DNA of 64,000 nucleotides from Achatina immaculata. Lineage: Eukaryota > Mollusca > Gastropoda > Stylommatophora > Achatinidae. The notes under the pieces are model-generated. The model was not told the origin of the DNA. It did no database searches and was given only the letters and a program-made list of their open reading frames with translations. Positions 22,809 to 33,842 of the stretch are shown piece by piece. Position numbers and translations under genes: made by a program. The stretch covers positions 24,057,133 to 24,121,132 of the forward strand of contig CM019718.1 in the NCBI GenBank assembly GCA_009760885.1, in the 5' to 3' direction. The first letter of the stretch is position 1. The number at the start of each line of letters is the position of its first letter.

Positions 22809-23069
22809 CAGCCTCAGAATAACTTTCTCTTAAAACATGTTTGTGAGAATGGTGGAGTGATAGTTCACAAATGTAGCAGCTAGATGAACACACTTTAAGA
22901 TAAAATGACTGCGCAGAAAGAAGGCCTTAGTTCTTGACACATGACCTTGGAACATTTGTATGCATGTTAGTTTTGGACCAGCCAGTGTCGTTTCTACATG
23001 TGGTCTTTAGTGTGGTGTGTTTTTGTGCAGATCTGTATTTATCTGTTAAGTCATACAGATAAGAGCATT

Positions 23070-23098
23070 CTCATCTCTCTCTCTCTCTCTCCTCTCTC

Positions 23099-23131
<33 letters not shown>

Positions 23132-23135
23132 GTAT
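23070..23135. repeat. (CT)n microsatellite
   Basis: CTCTCT runs interrupted by TCC, about 65 bp. Confidence 0.9.
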
Positions 23136-23833
23136 CGTTCACATATAAAAGAGATGGCGACTGCAGTTAATCTGGTTCAGATAATAAAGATAGATAGAGG
23201 CGTATGGTGCAGTTTTATAAGGTGGCAGAGGGAGTAAGTAAATGAGAAAAAACGAATAGAAAGTATGAGAGTAAGATGAGAATGTATAAATCAATAAATG
23301 AATGAATGAAAAACATTCATCCAAAATTTTTCGATGTGAGCCTTTTTCGAGGATTACATATACAAACAAACACGACATATAACTAACAGAAAAAACTTAT
23401 CTTGGTGGCATCCTCCTATATAGGGAACACAAGAATGCGTGTCCCATTGACGAGGCATAGAAACCACGGGGAGAGGGGCCACAAAGGATAGCAGATGAAG
23501 CCAATCGGAAATAAGAAGCTATCGAAAGATGATAGGTTGGGTGGGGGGAAGGGAAGGGCAACAGACATGTGTAGGCCGCTAGAAAAGCAGGTGTCGGTGG
23601 GACGGGGAGGGGAAGCGGAGAGATAATGAATTAAGAACGAACAGAAAGGGCCATAAACACCTGTAAGGTGCTAGAGACGCAAATCGAGGTGCGGAAAGGA
23701 GAGGGAAGCAAGGAGATACTAAACTGGTGGATGAAGTACAAGATCCAGAGGGGCAAAAAACACTGTGGGAAGCTAGGAGAAAGAAACAAGAAAAGAGAAT
23801 AAATCGCAGAGAAAAAGTGGAAAACTAAAGAAG

Positions 23834-24738
23834 TTAAAGGAAGCTGAAGACATTGTTAATTCCAGCTTGATGGAGACAGCCAGCCTGGAAAATAAGGCGC
23901 TGTACTATGAACCTCAGAGATCGTACATCAAAAGAACAAAAGCGGATCGCACTAACAGAAATGTCCTCTTTTTCCTTGTGGTTGCTAAGGCAAAAATGTT
24001 TAGCCACAGTTGTCCATGCTCTCTTAGAAATGTCGTTAAGATGTTGACGAAAACGATCTCCTAAACGTAAACCGGTCTCCCCTATGTACTTCATACCACA
24101 AAGTTCGCACATAACAGCATAAATAACATTAAGTGAAGTGCAGGTGAAACCCTCCTGAACTGATAACGTGGACTTAGGGAATGAGATTTGGCTAGTCTCG
24201 ACAACAAACGGGCAAGTGTTGCATCTACGATATCCGCAACGTCTGGTACCATAAAAAGTGTCGTCTGTTTTAAGGCGACTTCGAACTAAAAGGTTCTTGA
24301 AGTTTTTGTCCCGTCTGTAGGCCACCAATGGGGGTTCCTCAAAGAGTTCATGTGTATCAGGCTCTGTCTGAAGGAGATGGAGATGGCGAAAGATTATGTT
24401 CTTAACTGCCAAACTTTGAAGGTTGTGCGTGAGTACCAGTTTAACTCTGTCCGAGCTACAGTGCAGTTTAGGAGTGAGGGCATGTTGCCGCGATACATAG
24501 TTGATGTGGTTCCAAGACGACGAAAGAACATGTTCTGGATAGCTGCGCTGACGGAAGAAATCTAGCTTAACGTGGGCTTGATCATGTAAATCAACCTGCT
24601 CAGTACACAAACGTCGCAACTTAAGAAGCTGGGAAAAAGGAATAGAGTCTTTACACGATCTGGGATGGGGAGAAGAGTACAAGAAATAGCTGTGAGAGTC
24701 TGTAGGTTTATAGTGGACAGAAGTATTCAGTCCAAAAA
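23834..24738 (-). mobile_element. Penelope-like element, C-terminal half with GIY-YIG nuclease
   Basis: A single open minus-strand frame encodes the region after the RT of a Penelope-like retroelement. It starts SVHYKPTDSHSYFLYSSPHP and continues IPFSQLLKLRRLC. A Cys-rich linker (CGYRRCNTCPF) follows, then the GIY-YIG nuclease core: VIYAVMCELCGMKYIGETGL, RLGDRFRQHL and a catalytic-region H/N segment HFCLSNHKEKEDI. The frame stays open to a natural-looking C terminus (HQAGINNVFSFL). The RT half lies at 25.9-26.2 kb on the same strand; a Tc1 transposon separates the two. Because both halves can still be read, the copy was fairly young when it was split. Confidence 0.85.
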
Positions 24739-25896
24739 AAAAAACAACAAAACACAAAGCTTATGTAAGCTTCATTTTTTTATGTTATGACAAAAGTCAA
24801 AGTCAGGTTGCCAGGCATTTAAACGTGCAGCAGAGTACCATCAGTCGACTTTGGCACCGTTTCCAAGCCACTGGCTCAGCTGAAGACCGGCACCGCAGTG
24901 GACGACCCAGTGTGACAACAGCAGCTAATGATCGCTTTATTCTGGTTCATCACCTCAGAAACAGGTTTACAACAGCTTCCTCAAGTGCCCAGTCATTGCT
25001 TGCAGGACGTCGTGTGTCTGATCAAACTGCCCGGAATAGACTGCATAAAGCTGGACTGGTGGCACGGCGACCTCACCGAGGTCCTGTCTTAAAGAGACAC
25101 CATCCCTAAAATCGACTTGTTTGGGCCAACCAGCATCGGCCATGGACAACTGTCACTAAGCAATGGAGACGTGTCTGGTTTAGTGACGAATCTTCATTTC
25201 TGTTGCACCGCCATGATATGCGGAGAATGGTCTACCATAGGCCAAATGAATGTTTTGCCCAAAATTGCGTTGATGAAGCTTCGCCGTACGGTGGTGGAGG
25301 TGTAATGGTATGGGGAATGATCAATCTCAACTGAAGGAGTCCATTGGTGCAGATTGAAGGAGGTTTGAATACGCAACAATACGTCAATAAAATTCTTCGA
25401 CCCCATGTCCTTCCATTTTGGCTGCGCAAAGGTCTGTGTTTCAACAGGACAATGCCAGACCCCATTCTGCACGGTTCACCACACAGTTCCTGACTGCCAA
25501 CAACATTCTCACCCTTCCCATCCCTGTCTCCAGACCGATCGAGCATCTATGGGATGAGCTGCAAAGACATGTTTGTCGCCGAAACGTTTCTCCAGTCAAT
25601 CGTCGTGATCTGTGGAAAGCACACCAGGAAGAGTGGGCAACCATCCCACAGGCTCACATCAGACATCTGCTCGCATCTATGCCCAGGAGATGCCTGTCGC
25701 TGATCGATGCAAGTGGAGGCCACACACCATACTAACTTGAGAACCCCTGAGACTAACAAATTCTCGTCACACAGATGCTAGAAACTGTCAAGTGAGTTTT
25801 TAAACCCGTAGGTATTATTGTGTGCAATTTGAAAATTTTATTCATTCAATTTAAAAAGCTATAGAATATCAAAGTTATGGCTAAAAGCGGGTCATC
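24739..25896 (+). mobile_element. Tc1-family transposon, decayed, inside the Penelope-like element
   Basis: Plus-strand frames with a few frameshifts give a nearly full Tc1 transposase. The HTH/homeo-like part is QQSTISRLWHRFQATGSAED followed by RSGRPSVTT. The central catalytic region has WRRVWFSDES (first D of DDE) at about 25165-25200 and GGGGVMVWG near 25290. FQQDNARPHSA (second D) lies at 25437-25470, and RPIEHLWDELQRHV (the E) near 25540. The end GGHTPY at 25716-25735 is typical. Breaks occur near 25110, 25200-25330 and 25410. Both flanks are Penelope sequence. Target-site TA and terminal inverted repeats could not be placed with certainty. Confidence 0.85.
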
Positions 25897-26235
25897 AGTA
25901 GTTATGCGTTTCTTTTCTTGGACAGTATAGTAAGCCCGGTAGGGCCGATAGTAACAGCAATGTCGAGAAAGTTAGCAGAAGTTTTAGAGACATGGGAGGT
26001 GAAAGAAATGACAGGATTGTACTGCTTGACAAAACTGATGAAGTTACCAAGGTCTTCCTCTGGCAGTGATGTGACCCCAATGACGTCATCTATGTAGCGT
26101 CTATAGAAGGCTGGAACAGAGCCTCTCTCAGAACCTCGTGTTCGAAGTAGCCCATGAAAAGACATGCTACGTAGCTGGGGCCTATTTGGGTACCCATGGC
26201 CACAGCACTAATCTGATCGAAGTACAGCTCTAGAC
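25897..26235 (-). mobile_element. Penelope-like element, RT half
   Basis: On the minus strand: ISAVAMGTQIGPSYVACLFM, then after a frameshift FYRRYIDDVIGV, which carries the catalytic YIDD box of reverse transcriptase, and FLDIAVTIGPTGLTILSKK. It joins in frame with TTSVHYKPTDS beyond the Tc1 insertion. Sequence upstream of about 26235 is not clearly RT, so the element is 5'-truncated or decayed. Confidence 0.8.
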
Positions 26236-26376
26236 ATGGCAACAACAAAGCCACGATTCAGGAAAAAAAATATCCTATCTTGAAAAAAATGCCCTGAAAC
26301 AAATCAAATAGTTTGGCCACGTCACACGACCACCGCCAGACAGTACAGCACAGAAAAGATTCATGCTAAGAAAAGC

Positions 26377-26416
26377 GGGGGGGGGGGGGGGGGGGGGAGA
26401 GAGAGAGAGAGAGAGG
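26377..26416 (+). repeat. Poly(G) tract (21 nt) followed by (GA)n
   Basis: 21 G then GAGAGA to 26416. Confidence 0.95.
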
Positions 26417-26419
26417 CCG

Positions 26420-27200
26420 CCCACGCAAGAGGTGAGTAGAGAAACTGACGGAAACCGTTATGTACTTTTATACGAAGCAGACCGCCAAGCCCTACAAGTC
26501 TATTTGTCTAAAACGGTGAAAGGTGCATGAGGAAGGAGACAAGATAAGACAAGTTGGAGCAAATGTAGTTCACGGTTTTGTGCTGCCACATGTAAGGCTG
26601 ATATTGTAAAGGATCGTTTAGTAATGTGTGATATCAAAGGTACTGTTAGATCACGGAGATCACCAAAAAAAAAAATGAATAGTACATTCTAGGTAATTAT
26701 GAAAAGAAAAGAGACAAAACAAATTCAGAATGCAAATTGAATGCCATTGATGTTTTTGTGTCAGCAATGAACGGAACCTAGTGGCTAGTCTTCTCCCTTA
26801 GTCTTCCCCAGCCATGTTAATCGAATGAGAGTTTAAAAACAAAGACATTTAAGAGTGACGTTACCGGGTGCGAAATTACACGCAAAGCACTGGGTTGTTA
26901 ATTCTTGTAGGAGTGTAGGTTGTTCCGCGTTCTCTTGAAAGGTGCAGCGCCAGTGACGCCGAATTTTTCCACGGCCTAAACTCAGTATAATCATGGCCTA
27001 AGCTTCAACTCTGTAAACAGGATTTTAAAAGCGAGAGAAAAACTCGGCGCTAACCGCCCGAATCAGTTTTCAACGAGGTCGCCTTAGTTGTGACAGTTCA
27101 CTTCATGAGTTCATAGTTCCTGGCAGTCGGCTTAGCTGAGTGAGAGAATGTGAACCAGATATTGCAGTCAGACAGTAAAGGCAAGTGTGATGACAAGTGC
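26420..27200. other. No recognisable feature
   Basis: No coding or mobile-element signature seen. Confidence 0.5.
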
Positions 27201-27204
27201 GGTT

Positions 27205-27435
27205 GTAACCATAACCCATACAACTCTAACAAGTGCCATGTAGCCCATTACCTATACATCTCTAAAATCTCCAATGAAAAACATCACCCATACAAACTCT
27301 AACATATCCAATATAAACCATCACCTATACAAACATTAAAATGTCCAATGTAAACCATCACCCATACCAACTCTAACATATCCAGTATAAACCATCACCC
27401 ATACAAACTCCTACAAGTCCAATATAACCCATTAC
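27205..27435. repeat. About 36-bp degenerate minisatellite
   Basis: Repeats of the type CATCACCCATACAAACTCTA with ACAT(A/G)TCCAATATAAAC. It recurs in copy B at 55260-55490. Confidence 0.7.
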
Positions 27436-27885
27436 CCAAAGCGACACTAAGCTGTTTCCAGATCTTTCTTTCCCCATGGCCCGGCTATAAAGAACTCGAG
27501 ACAGCGGTTCAAGGAAGTTCTTACACAGACAGTTACTGCCATCATCAGCAAGTAGATCTCTCTTCCTGCCGTTCTCTTCCCCACTTCCTATGCTCCACTC
27601 AGTCCATCATTCTTCTTCAGTAAGTGCGCTTTAATGAATAATTATACTTTATTTATTTTTAAATAAATATGTATCCAAACACTTTAGTACAATCAAAATC
27701 AAATGATTAAATATGTATCCAAGCACTTTAGCACAATCAAATAATTAACATTTGATGAGCAACAGAAAGTATAAAGTAATTCTGACAGAATATCTGGCGG
27801 AGAAACACTGTTCAGTATTAACATTTTTTTCTGTTAGATTTATCACACAAGCAGGACGGGTTGTTAAACAGGATCTTTTTTCCCA

Positions 27886-27997
27886 TTAGAGTCCCTGTAA
27901 ACAGTGTTTTACATTAGAGTCCCTGTAAACAGTGTTTTACATTAGAGTCCCTGTAAACAGTGTTTTACATTAGAGTCCCTGTAAACAGTGTTTTACA
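27886..27997. repeat. 28-bp minisatellite (4 units)
   Basis: Perfect ATTAGAGTCCCTGTAAACAG plus TGTTTTAC units; absent from copy B. Confidence 0.95.
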
Positions 27998-28028
27998 CAG
28001 TAAAGATTAGCGCTACCCTGTGGGCATT

Positions 28029-29323
28029 AACCTTAATATCAGTTGTGTCAAAAGTATTTTGCAAGGTAATTTTGAATAGACTTAAAGATATAGTGGATAC
28101 TGCAATGAGAGAAGAACAAGCAGGATTTCGAAAAGGGAGAAGCTGTCTCGACCAGATATTTACTCTCAGAATAATACTTGAAGAACATATTGAAAAGCAG
28201 AAACCACTAATACTTCATAGATTTTTAAAAAAGGCATTTAATAGCATACATAGAGATTCATTATGGAGAATTTTAAGTCTATATGGAATACCATCTAAAA
28301 TTGTCAACATCATTAAGGACTTCTACAATGGATATGTTTGTGCAGTCAAGACAGAAGAAGGGATGAGTGAACGGTTCCAGATTGAAACAGGTGTGAACCA
28401 AGGATGTATACTGTCTCCTTTACTTTTTGGAATTACAATAGACTTCATAATGAAAAAATGTTGCACAGGTAACACAGGTATTGACTGGGTACATGAGACC
28501 CAACTAGAAGATCTTGATTTTGCTGATGACATAATTCTTATCAGTAATAATGTGAATTCCATGCAAGAAAAAAACAGATAGGCTGTCTTCACTGGCTAGC
28601 AAAATAGGACTTGAAATTAACAAAGACAAAACAAAAATAATGAAAGTTCCCCTTAATCAAAATGGAAAAATACACATAGAAGGGACAGATATTGAAGAAA
28701 TCAATCAATTTGCATACCTTGGCAGCTACTTAGACCAGGATGGTGACACTAGAAAGGAAGTTAGGATCAGAACTGCAAAGGCAGCATCAATCTTCAAGAA
28801 TCTTGAGAACATATGGAATTCAAAAGTTATAAGCTCAAAAACCAAGTTAAGACTATTCAATTCAAATGTAATATCCACCCTTATTTATGCACGTGAAAGC
28901 TGGAAAACAACTAAAGAAATAGTAAAGAAATTAGACTCTTTTGATAACAAATGCCTTAGGAAAATACTCGGCATCAAGTGGAATGAATTCAAGAACAATG
29001 CAGAGATAAGACAGATGACTGAACAACAACCAGTCTCATGGGTGATCAAGAAAAGGAGATTGACATATGTTGGTCACTTGATGAGAAGAAATGATCAGAG
29101 AATCCCAAAACAAGCTATCAAGTGGAACACAACAGGCCAAAGAAAAAGAGGCAGACCGCGTGAAACTCTGAAGAGGACATTGTTAAGAGAGGCCAAATTA
29201 ACAGGCATAAAATCCTTTGATGAGGTTGAAAGACTCGCCGAAGACAGGAAAAATTGGCGAACTACTTTGCGAGCCCTATGTGACGTTTAACGGCACGGGA
29301 AGGATATTAAATATAAGATATAA
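28029..29323 (+). mobile_element. LINE family A, 5'-truncated copy A3 with target-site duplication
   Basis: Two nearly continuous frames cover the RT core to the end. They include VSKVFCKVILNRLK, EEQAGFRKGRSCLDQIFTLR, a mutated KKAFNSIHRDSLW (A-block D replaced by N), GVNQGCILSPLLF, the catalytic DLDFADDIILI, then after one frameshift near 28580 NQNGKIHIEGTDIEEINQF and the tail to NWRTTLRALCDV. Flanks carry the direct repeat GTGGGCATT at 28020-28028 and 29324-29332. The 3' end is AAATATAAGATATAA. The mutated A-block makes the copy inactive. Confidence 0.88.
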
Positions 29324-29345
29324 GTGGGCATTGGAAAGGATTCGT

Positions 29346-29360
29346 GGGGGGGGGGGGGGG
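29346..29360 (+). repeat. Poly(G) tract, 15 nt
   Basis: 15 G shortly after the LINE A3 target-site duplication. Confidence 0.95.
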
Positions 29361-29639
29361 TCGGTGAAAGAGCAAGGGACAAGAGTGCGCAGTGGAAGGA
29401 GAGGGCGTTGACGAAAACCGAAGCCGTAGACGGGGACATTAACACCTTCCTTCTTAGCACTTCTCAACCTGATAATGAGAAACTTGTGTACCTACATGAA
29501 ACTCGTCCATCACATTAACAGTTGAGAAAATAATGCAGAATAAATGTACTCATTCACATCGTGAAATCAACTGGTTTGCTTGCTGAAGTTTGTATTTGTG
29601 TAATGCATATCCTAGTTTAATAGGCCATTGTATGAATAG

Positions 29640-29738
29640 TACATAACGGGGTTGGGGGGGGGGGGCGTTGAAGATCTTGGAGAAAAGGGGGTGGCGGCCT
29701 GAACAAGCCTGGGAAACGCTGCTCTAGAATGAAGTTAT
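29640..29738 (-). mobile_element. hAT-like terminal fragment
   Basis: The end GGCCTGAACAAGCCTGGGAAACGCTG resembles, in reverse, a hAT terminal inverted repeat (CAGCGTTTCCCAGGC). It recurs in copy B near 55910. Only one end is visible, so this is a relic with weak support. Confidence 0.3.
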
Positions 29739-30247
29739 AACAGATGTAAAGTGAAAGAACACACTGTTGTGTGGCTAGAAAATAAGGAATTCAGTGATTT
29801 GTAAAGAATAACAAGGGAAAGAGAAATTAAAGAGAAATGAACTGGGAATTTAAAATCAATGGATTAAGACTTCTTATCTCTACAATAAGATGACTTTAAG
29901 GTGCATCTACATGAACAGTAGTGTAGACTGCAATGTTACGTAAGTAATTTGGTCTATCTCATTCAAGTACATAGCTACTGGTTCCATAATTTGAGACGCC
30001 TTGAAGGTGTTAACAGAATATCAGTCTGTCTGTCTGTCTGTCTGTGTCTCTCTAACTATCTTTACTCCAGTCACAGATTAAATACGTTATACCTGGCGTC
30101 TAAATCAAGTGGGATAGGTGAAATTGCTAGATGCGAAAGCGAAGCATTCGTGATAGCTACCACAGTATGTTTCCAATCGGTCTTTTTGTAAGGGAGCGAA
30201 TGAAGGTGTCGAGTGACTGCCACTCACTGGCGGGAAGTATGATGTCA

Positions 30248-30308
30248 AAGGTTAGAGAGAGAGGAGAGAGAGAGGAGAGAGAGAGGAGAGAGAGAGGAGA
30301 GAGAGATC
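30248..30308. repeat. (GA)n-rich 14-bp tandem repeat
   Basis: GAGAGAGAGGAGAG-type units; not present at the corresponding place in copy B. Confidence 0.85.
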
Positions 30309-31004
30309 ATTTTGTGTCGGTTGGACAAGCTGAGGCCAGACCTGTGATCAACGAATTCTCGAGAAGGTTAGTGATAACAAGTTCTGAAGATTGTTTAGAA
30401 ATACACGATTGATCAGCCTACAACTCAGGTGGGTGGGATGACGCTTGCAATAAGTTTTAACTGGAACAAAGATGGCAACTAGCAGTCCAAGACAGGACGA
30501 GTCGCAGTGAACAGTTAATTCTATGTTTGTTTCAGTCGGGAATATTGGTTAACACGGAAGCCCTACATCATACGCATTTTGATAAAGTGTCAGTTGAAGG
30601 GAATCGAAATTATCTGTAGTGTTAGTTGTCTGAGCTGAATAGTAAAACCTGTGAAGATTGAGAGAGCTAGGATAGTGTATTTCTCTTGAATGCTTTGTGT
30701 TCGATATCAGAGTGAATTAAACTGATTGATATTTGATTGAAGAGTCTTGTTTTTTTTTAATCAAACAACATGTATATACTCTGTTGAGAGCCGTTTTCAC
30801 ATACTGGTAACAAAAGAACACATAAAGTGATCTGTATGTTTCCTAGCTCAGACAGTGAAGTGAAAAACTTGATGACGTTTCAGTTCTTAACGTAAAAATT
30901 TAAAGTGATCTTCCTTCTTACTGGTCAGACGTTTGCTTTGTTGTAGACCAGCACAGGCAAGATATTGAAATTTGGCATCTCTACCTCAAGAGCGTCTTGG
31001 TTTT

Positions 31005-31660
31005 CAGAATCAAGTTGCAAAAAACCTAGCATCCTGGTTCTAACAATCAAGTCCCCCCCCCCCCCCCCAAAAAAAAAAAAAAATTAGACTCTTACTTCTA
31101 ATAATCAAGTTACCTAAAAAAAAAAAAAAAAATTAAACTCTTATTTCTAACATTCAAGTCGCAAAAAAACCCCTAAAAAACTACCATCTTAGTTCTAACA
31201 ATCACGTTGCAAAAAAAAAAAGAAAAAAACTTCGAATCTTGGTTCTAACAATCAATTTGCAAAAAAAAAAAAAATTTTAGAGTCTTGCTTCTAAGAAGAA
31301 AGTTGAAAAAAAAAATTAGAATCTTGGTTCTAAGAATCAAGTTGAAAAGAAAATTAGAATCTTGGTTCTAAGAATCAAGTTGAAAAAATAATTAGAATCT
31401 TGGTTCTAACAATAAAGTTGCAAACAAAAAAAAATTAGAGTCTTGATTCTAAGAATCAAGTTGCAAAAAAAATTAGAATCTTAGTTCTAAGAATCAAGCT
31501 AAAAAAAATAAGAATCTTGGTTCTAAGAATCAAGTTGAAAAAAATTAGAATCTTGGTTCTAAGAATCAAGTTGAAAAAAGAATTAGAATCTTGGTTCTAA
31601 GAATCAAGTTGAAAAAAGAATTAGAATCTTGGTTCTAAGAATCAAGTTGAAAAACAAACT
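31005..31660. repeat. About 35-bp A-rich minisatellite, copy A
   Basis: About 18 units of the form TAGAATCTTGGTTCTAAGAATCAAGTTG followed by a variable A run. Each unit holds an imperfect inverted repeat (GATTC/TTGGTTCTAAGAATC). The same array in copy B is at 56925-57565. Confidence 0.85.
31053..31068 (+). repeat. Poly(C) tract, 16 nt
   Basis: 16 C followed by a long A run inside the A-rich array. Confidence 0.95.
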
Positions 31661-31883
31661 GGAGTCGGACACTGAAGAAAAGATAGTTCTTTTCTTTTTC
31701 TCGTCTTCCTCTTTTCATCATTGTCTCCAGGCATTTTAAACTTTCCCCTTTCACTATCCAGTGTCAGTCTGTCTTTCCTCTCTGAACATTTTAGCAGTGC
31801 CTCGTACTGTCATAACACTTAGCCTATTCTAGGGACAGAAGGTCAAGCCTCGAACCTACCATATATCGCAGCTATAAGTTCTG

Positions 31884-33184
31884 TACCTTAGTGACTGTAA
31901 TAAGGAGAGGAGCTACTTTCATATCAGTTGTGTCAAAAGTATTTTGCAAGGTCATTTTGAATAGACTTAAAGATATAGGATACTGCAATGAGAAAAGAAC
32001 AAGCAGGATTTCGAAAAGGGAGAAGCTGTCTCGACCAGATCTTTACTCTAAGAATAATACTTGAAGAACATACTGAAAAGCAGAAACCATTAATATTGAA
32101 CTTCATAGACTTTAAAAAGGCATTCGATAGCATACATAGAGATTTATTGTGGAAAATTTTAAGTCTATATGGAATACTATCTAAAATTGTCAACATCATA
32201 AAGGACCTCAACAGTGGATATGTTTGTGCAGTCAAAACAGAAGAAGGGGTGAGCGAATGGTTCCAGATTGAAACAGGCGTGAAACAAGAATGTATACTGT
32301 CTCTTTTGCGTTTTGGAAAAATGCTGCACAGGTAACACAGGTATTGACTGGGTACATGGGACCCAACTTGAAGATCTTGATTTTGCTGATGACACAACTT
32401 TTTATCAGTAACAATGTGAATTCCGTGCAAGAAAAAACAGATAGGCTGTCTTCACTGGCTAGCAAAATAGGACTTGAAATTAACAAGGACAAAACAAAAA
32501 TAATGAAACTTCCCCTTAATCAAAATGGAAAAATACACATAGAAATGACAGATGTTGAAGAAGTCAATCAATTTGCATACAATGGCAGCTGCATAGACCA
32601 GGATGGTGACACCAGAAAGGAAGTTAGAATTAGAATTGCAAAAGCAGCATCGATCTTCAAGAATCTTGAGAACATATGGAATTCAAAAGTTATAAGCACA
32701 AAAACCAAGTTAAGACTATTCAATTTAAATGTAATATCCACCCTTATTTATGCATGCAAAAGCTGGAAAACAACTAAAGAAACAGACAAGAAATTAAACT
32801 CTTGAAACCAAATGCCTAAGAAAATACTCAGCATCATGTGGAACGAATTCAAGAACAATGCAGAGATAAGACAGATGACTGAACAATAACCCGTTTCAGG
32901 GGTGATCAGGAAAAGAAGATGGGCATATGTTGGTCACGTGATGAGAAGAAACGATCAGAGAATCCTAAAACAAGCTATCAAGTGGAACACAAAGGCCGAA
33001 GCAAAAAATGTCGACCACGTGAAACTCTAAAGAGGACGCTGTTAAGAGAGGCCAAATTAATAAGCATAAAATCCCTTGATGAGGTTGAAAGACTCGCCGA
33101 AAACAGGAAATATTGGCGAACTACCTTGCGAGCCCTATGTGAAGTTTAACGGCACAGAAAGAATATAATAATATAAGATATAAG
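31884..33184 (+). mobile_element. LINE family A, 5'-truncated copy A4 with empty site in copy B
   Basis: RT remains include EQAGFRKGRSCLDQIFTLR, NFIDFKKAFDSIHRDLLW, a disrupted GVKQECILSLL, DLDFADDTTF-like catalytic remains with a frameshift, then NQNGKIHIEMTDVEEVNQFA and a decayed C-terminal domain ending NWRTTLRALCEV-like at 33149. AAGTTCTG flanks it at 31876-31883 and 33185-33192; copy B has a single AAGTTCTG at 57780-57787 with matching flanks. Several stops make it non-functional. Confidence 0.88.
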
Positions 33185-33304
33185 AAGTTCTGAATAGAGA
33201 CTTAACACTGGAAAAAAATGATACAGTTCATAATAAAGCGTTTATGTGTTTTTAAATATCCTTTATGGATGCGAGAGCAATTACACAAACTGCAGCATAA
33301 AGAA

Positions 33305-33842
33305 AGGGTAAATCTCATAATAATATAGATATGAAAAATAAGTTTATACAAGAGTATCTGAGTAAATCTCATAATAGTATAGATATGAAAACTAAGTTTA
33401 TACAAGAGTATCTGAGTAAATCTCATTAATATAGATATGAAAACTACGTTTATAGAGTATCTGAGTAAATCTCATAATAGTATAGATATGAAAACTAAGT
33501 TTATACAAGAGTATCTGAGTAAATCTCATAACAGTGTAGTTATGAAAAATAAATGTATACAAGAGTATCTGAGTAAATCTCATTAGTATAGATATGAAAA
33601 CTAAGTTTATACAAGAGTATCTGTGTAAATCTCATAATAGTATAGATATGAAAACTAAGTTTATACAAGAGTATCTGAGTAAATCTCATAACAGTATAGT
33701 TATGAAAACTAAATTTATACAAGAGTATCTGAGTAAATCTCATAACAGTATAGTTATGAAAACTAAATTTATACAAGAGTATCTGAGTAAATCCCATAAT
33801 GGTATAGATATGAAAACTAAGTTTATACAAGAGTATCTTAAG
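33305..33842. repeat. 54-bp minisatellite (about 10 units), copy A
   Basis: Units CTCATAATAGTATAGATATG plus AAAACTAAGTTTATACAAGA and GTATCTGAGTAAAT. The period is 18 codons, so the + frame shows MKTKFIQEYLSKSHNSID repeats. Several units carry deletions. Copy B has four units at 57912-58130. Confidence 0.92.

Noticed and set aside
23300..23400. Hammerhead ribozyme in the 3' flank of the Penelope-like element
   Set aside because: Such ribozymes occur in some Penelope-like elements, but I could not find the CUGAUGA core paired with GAAA here.
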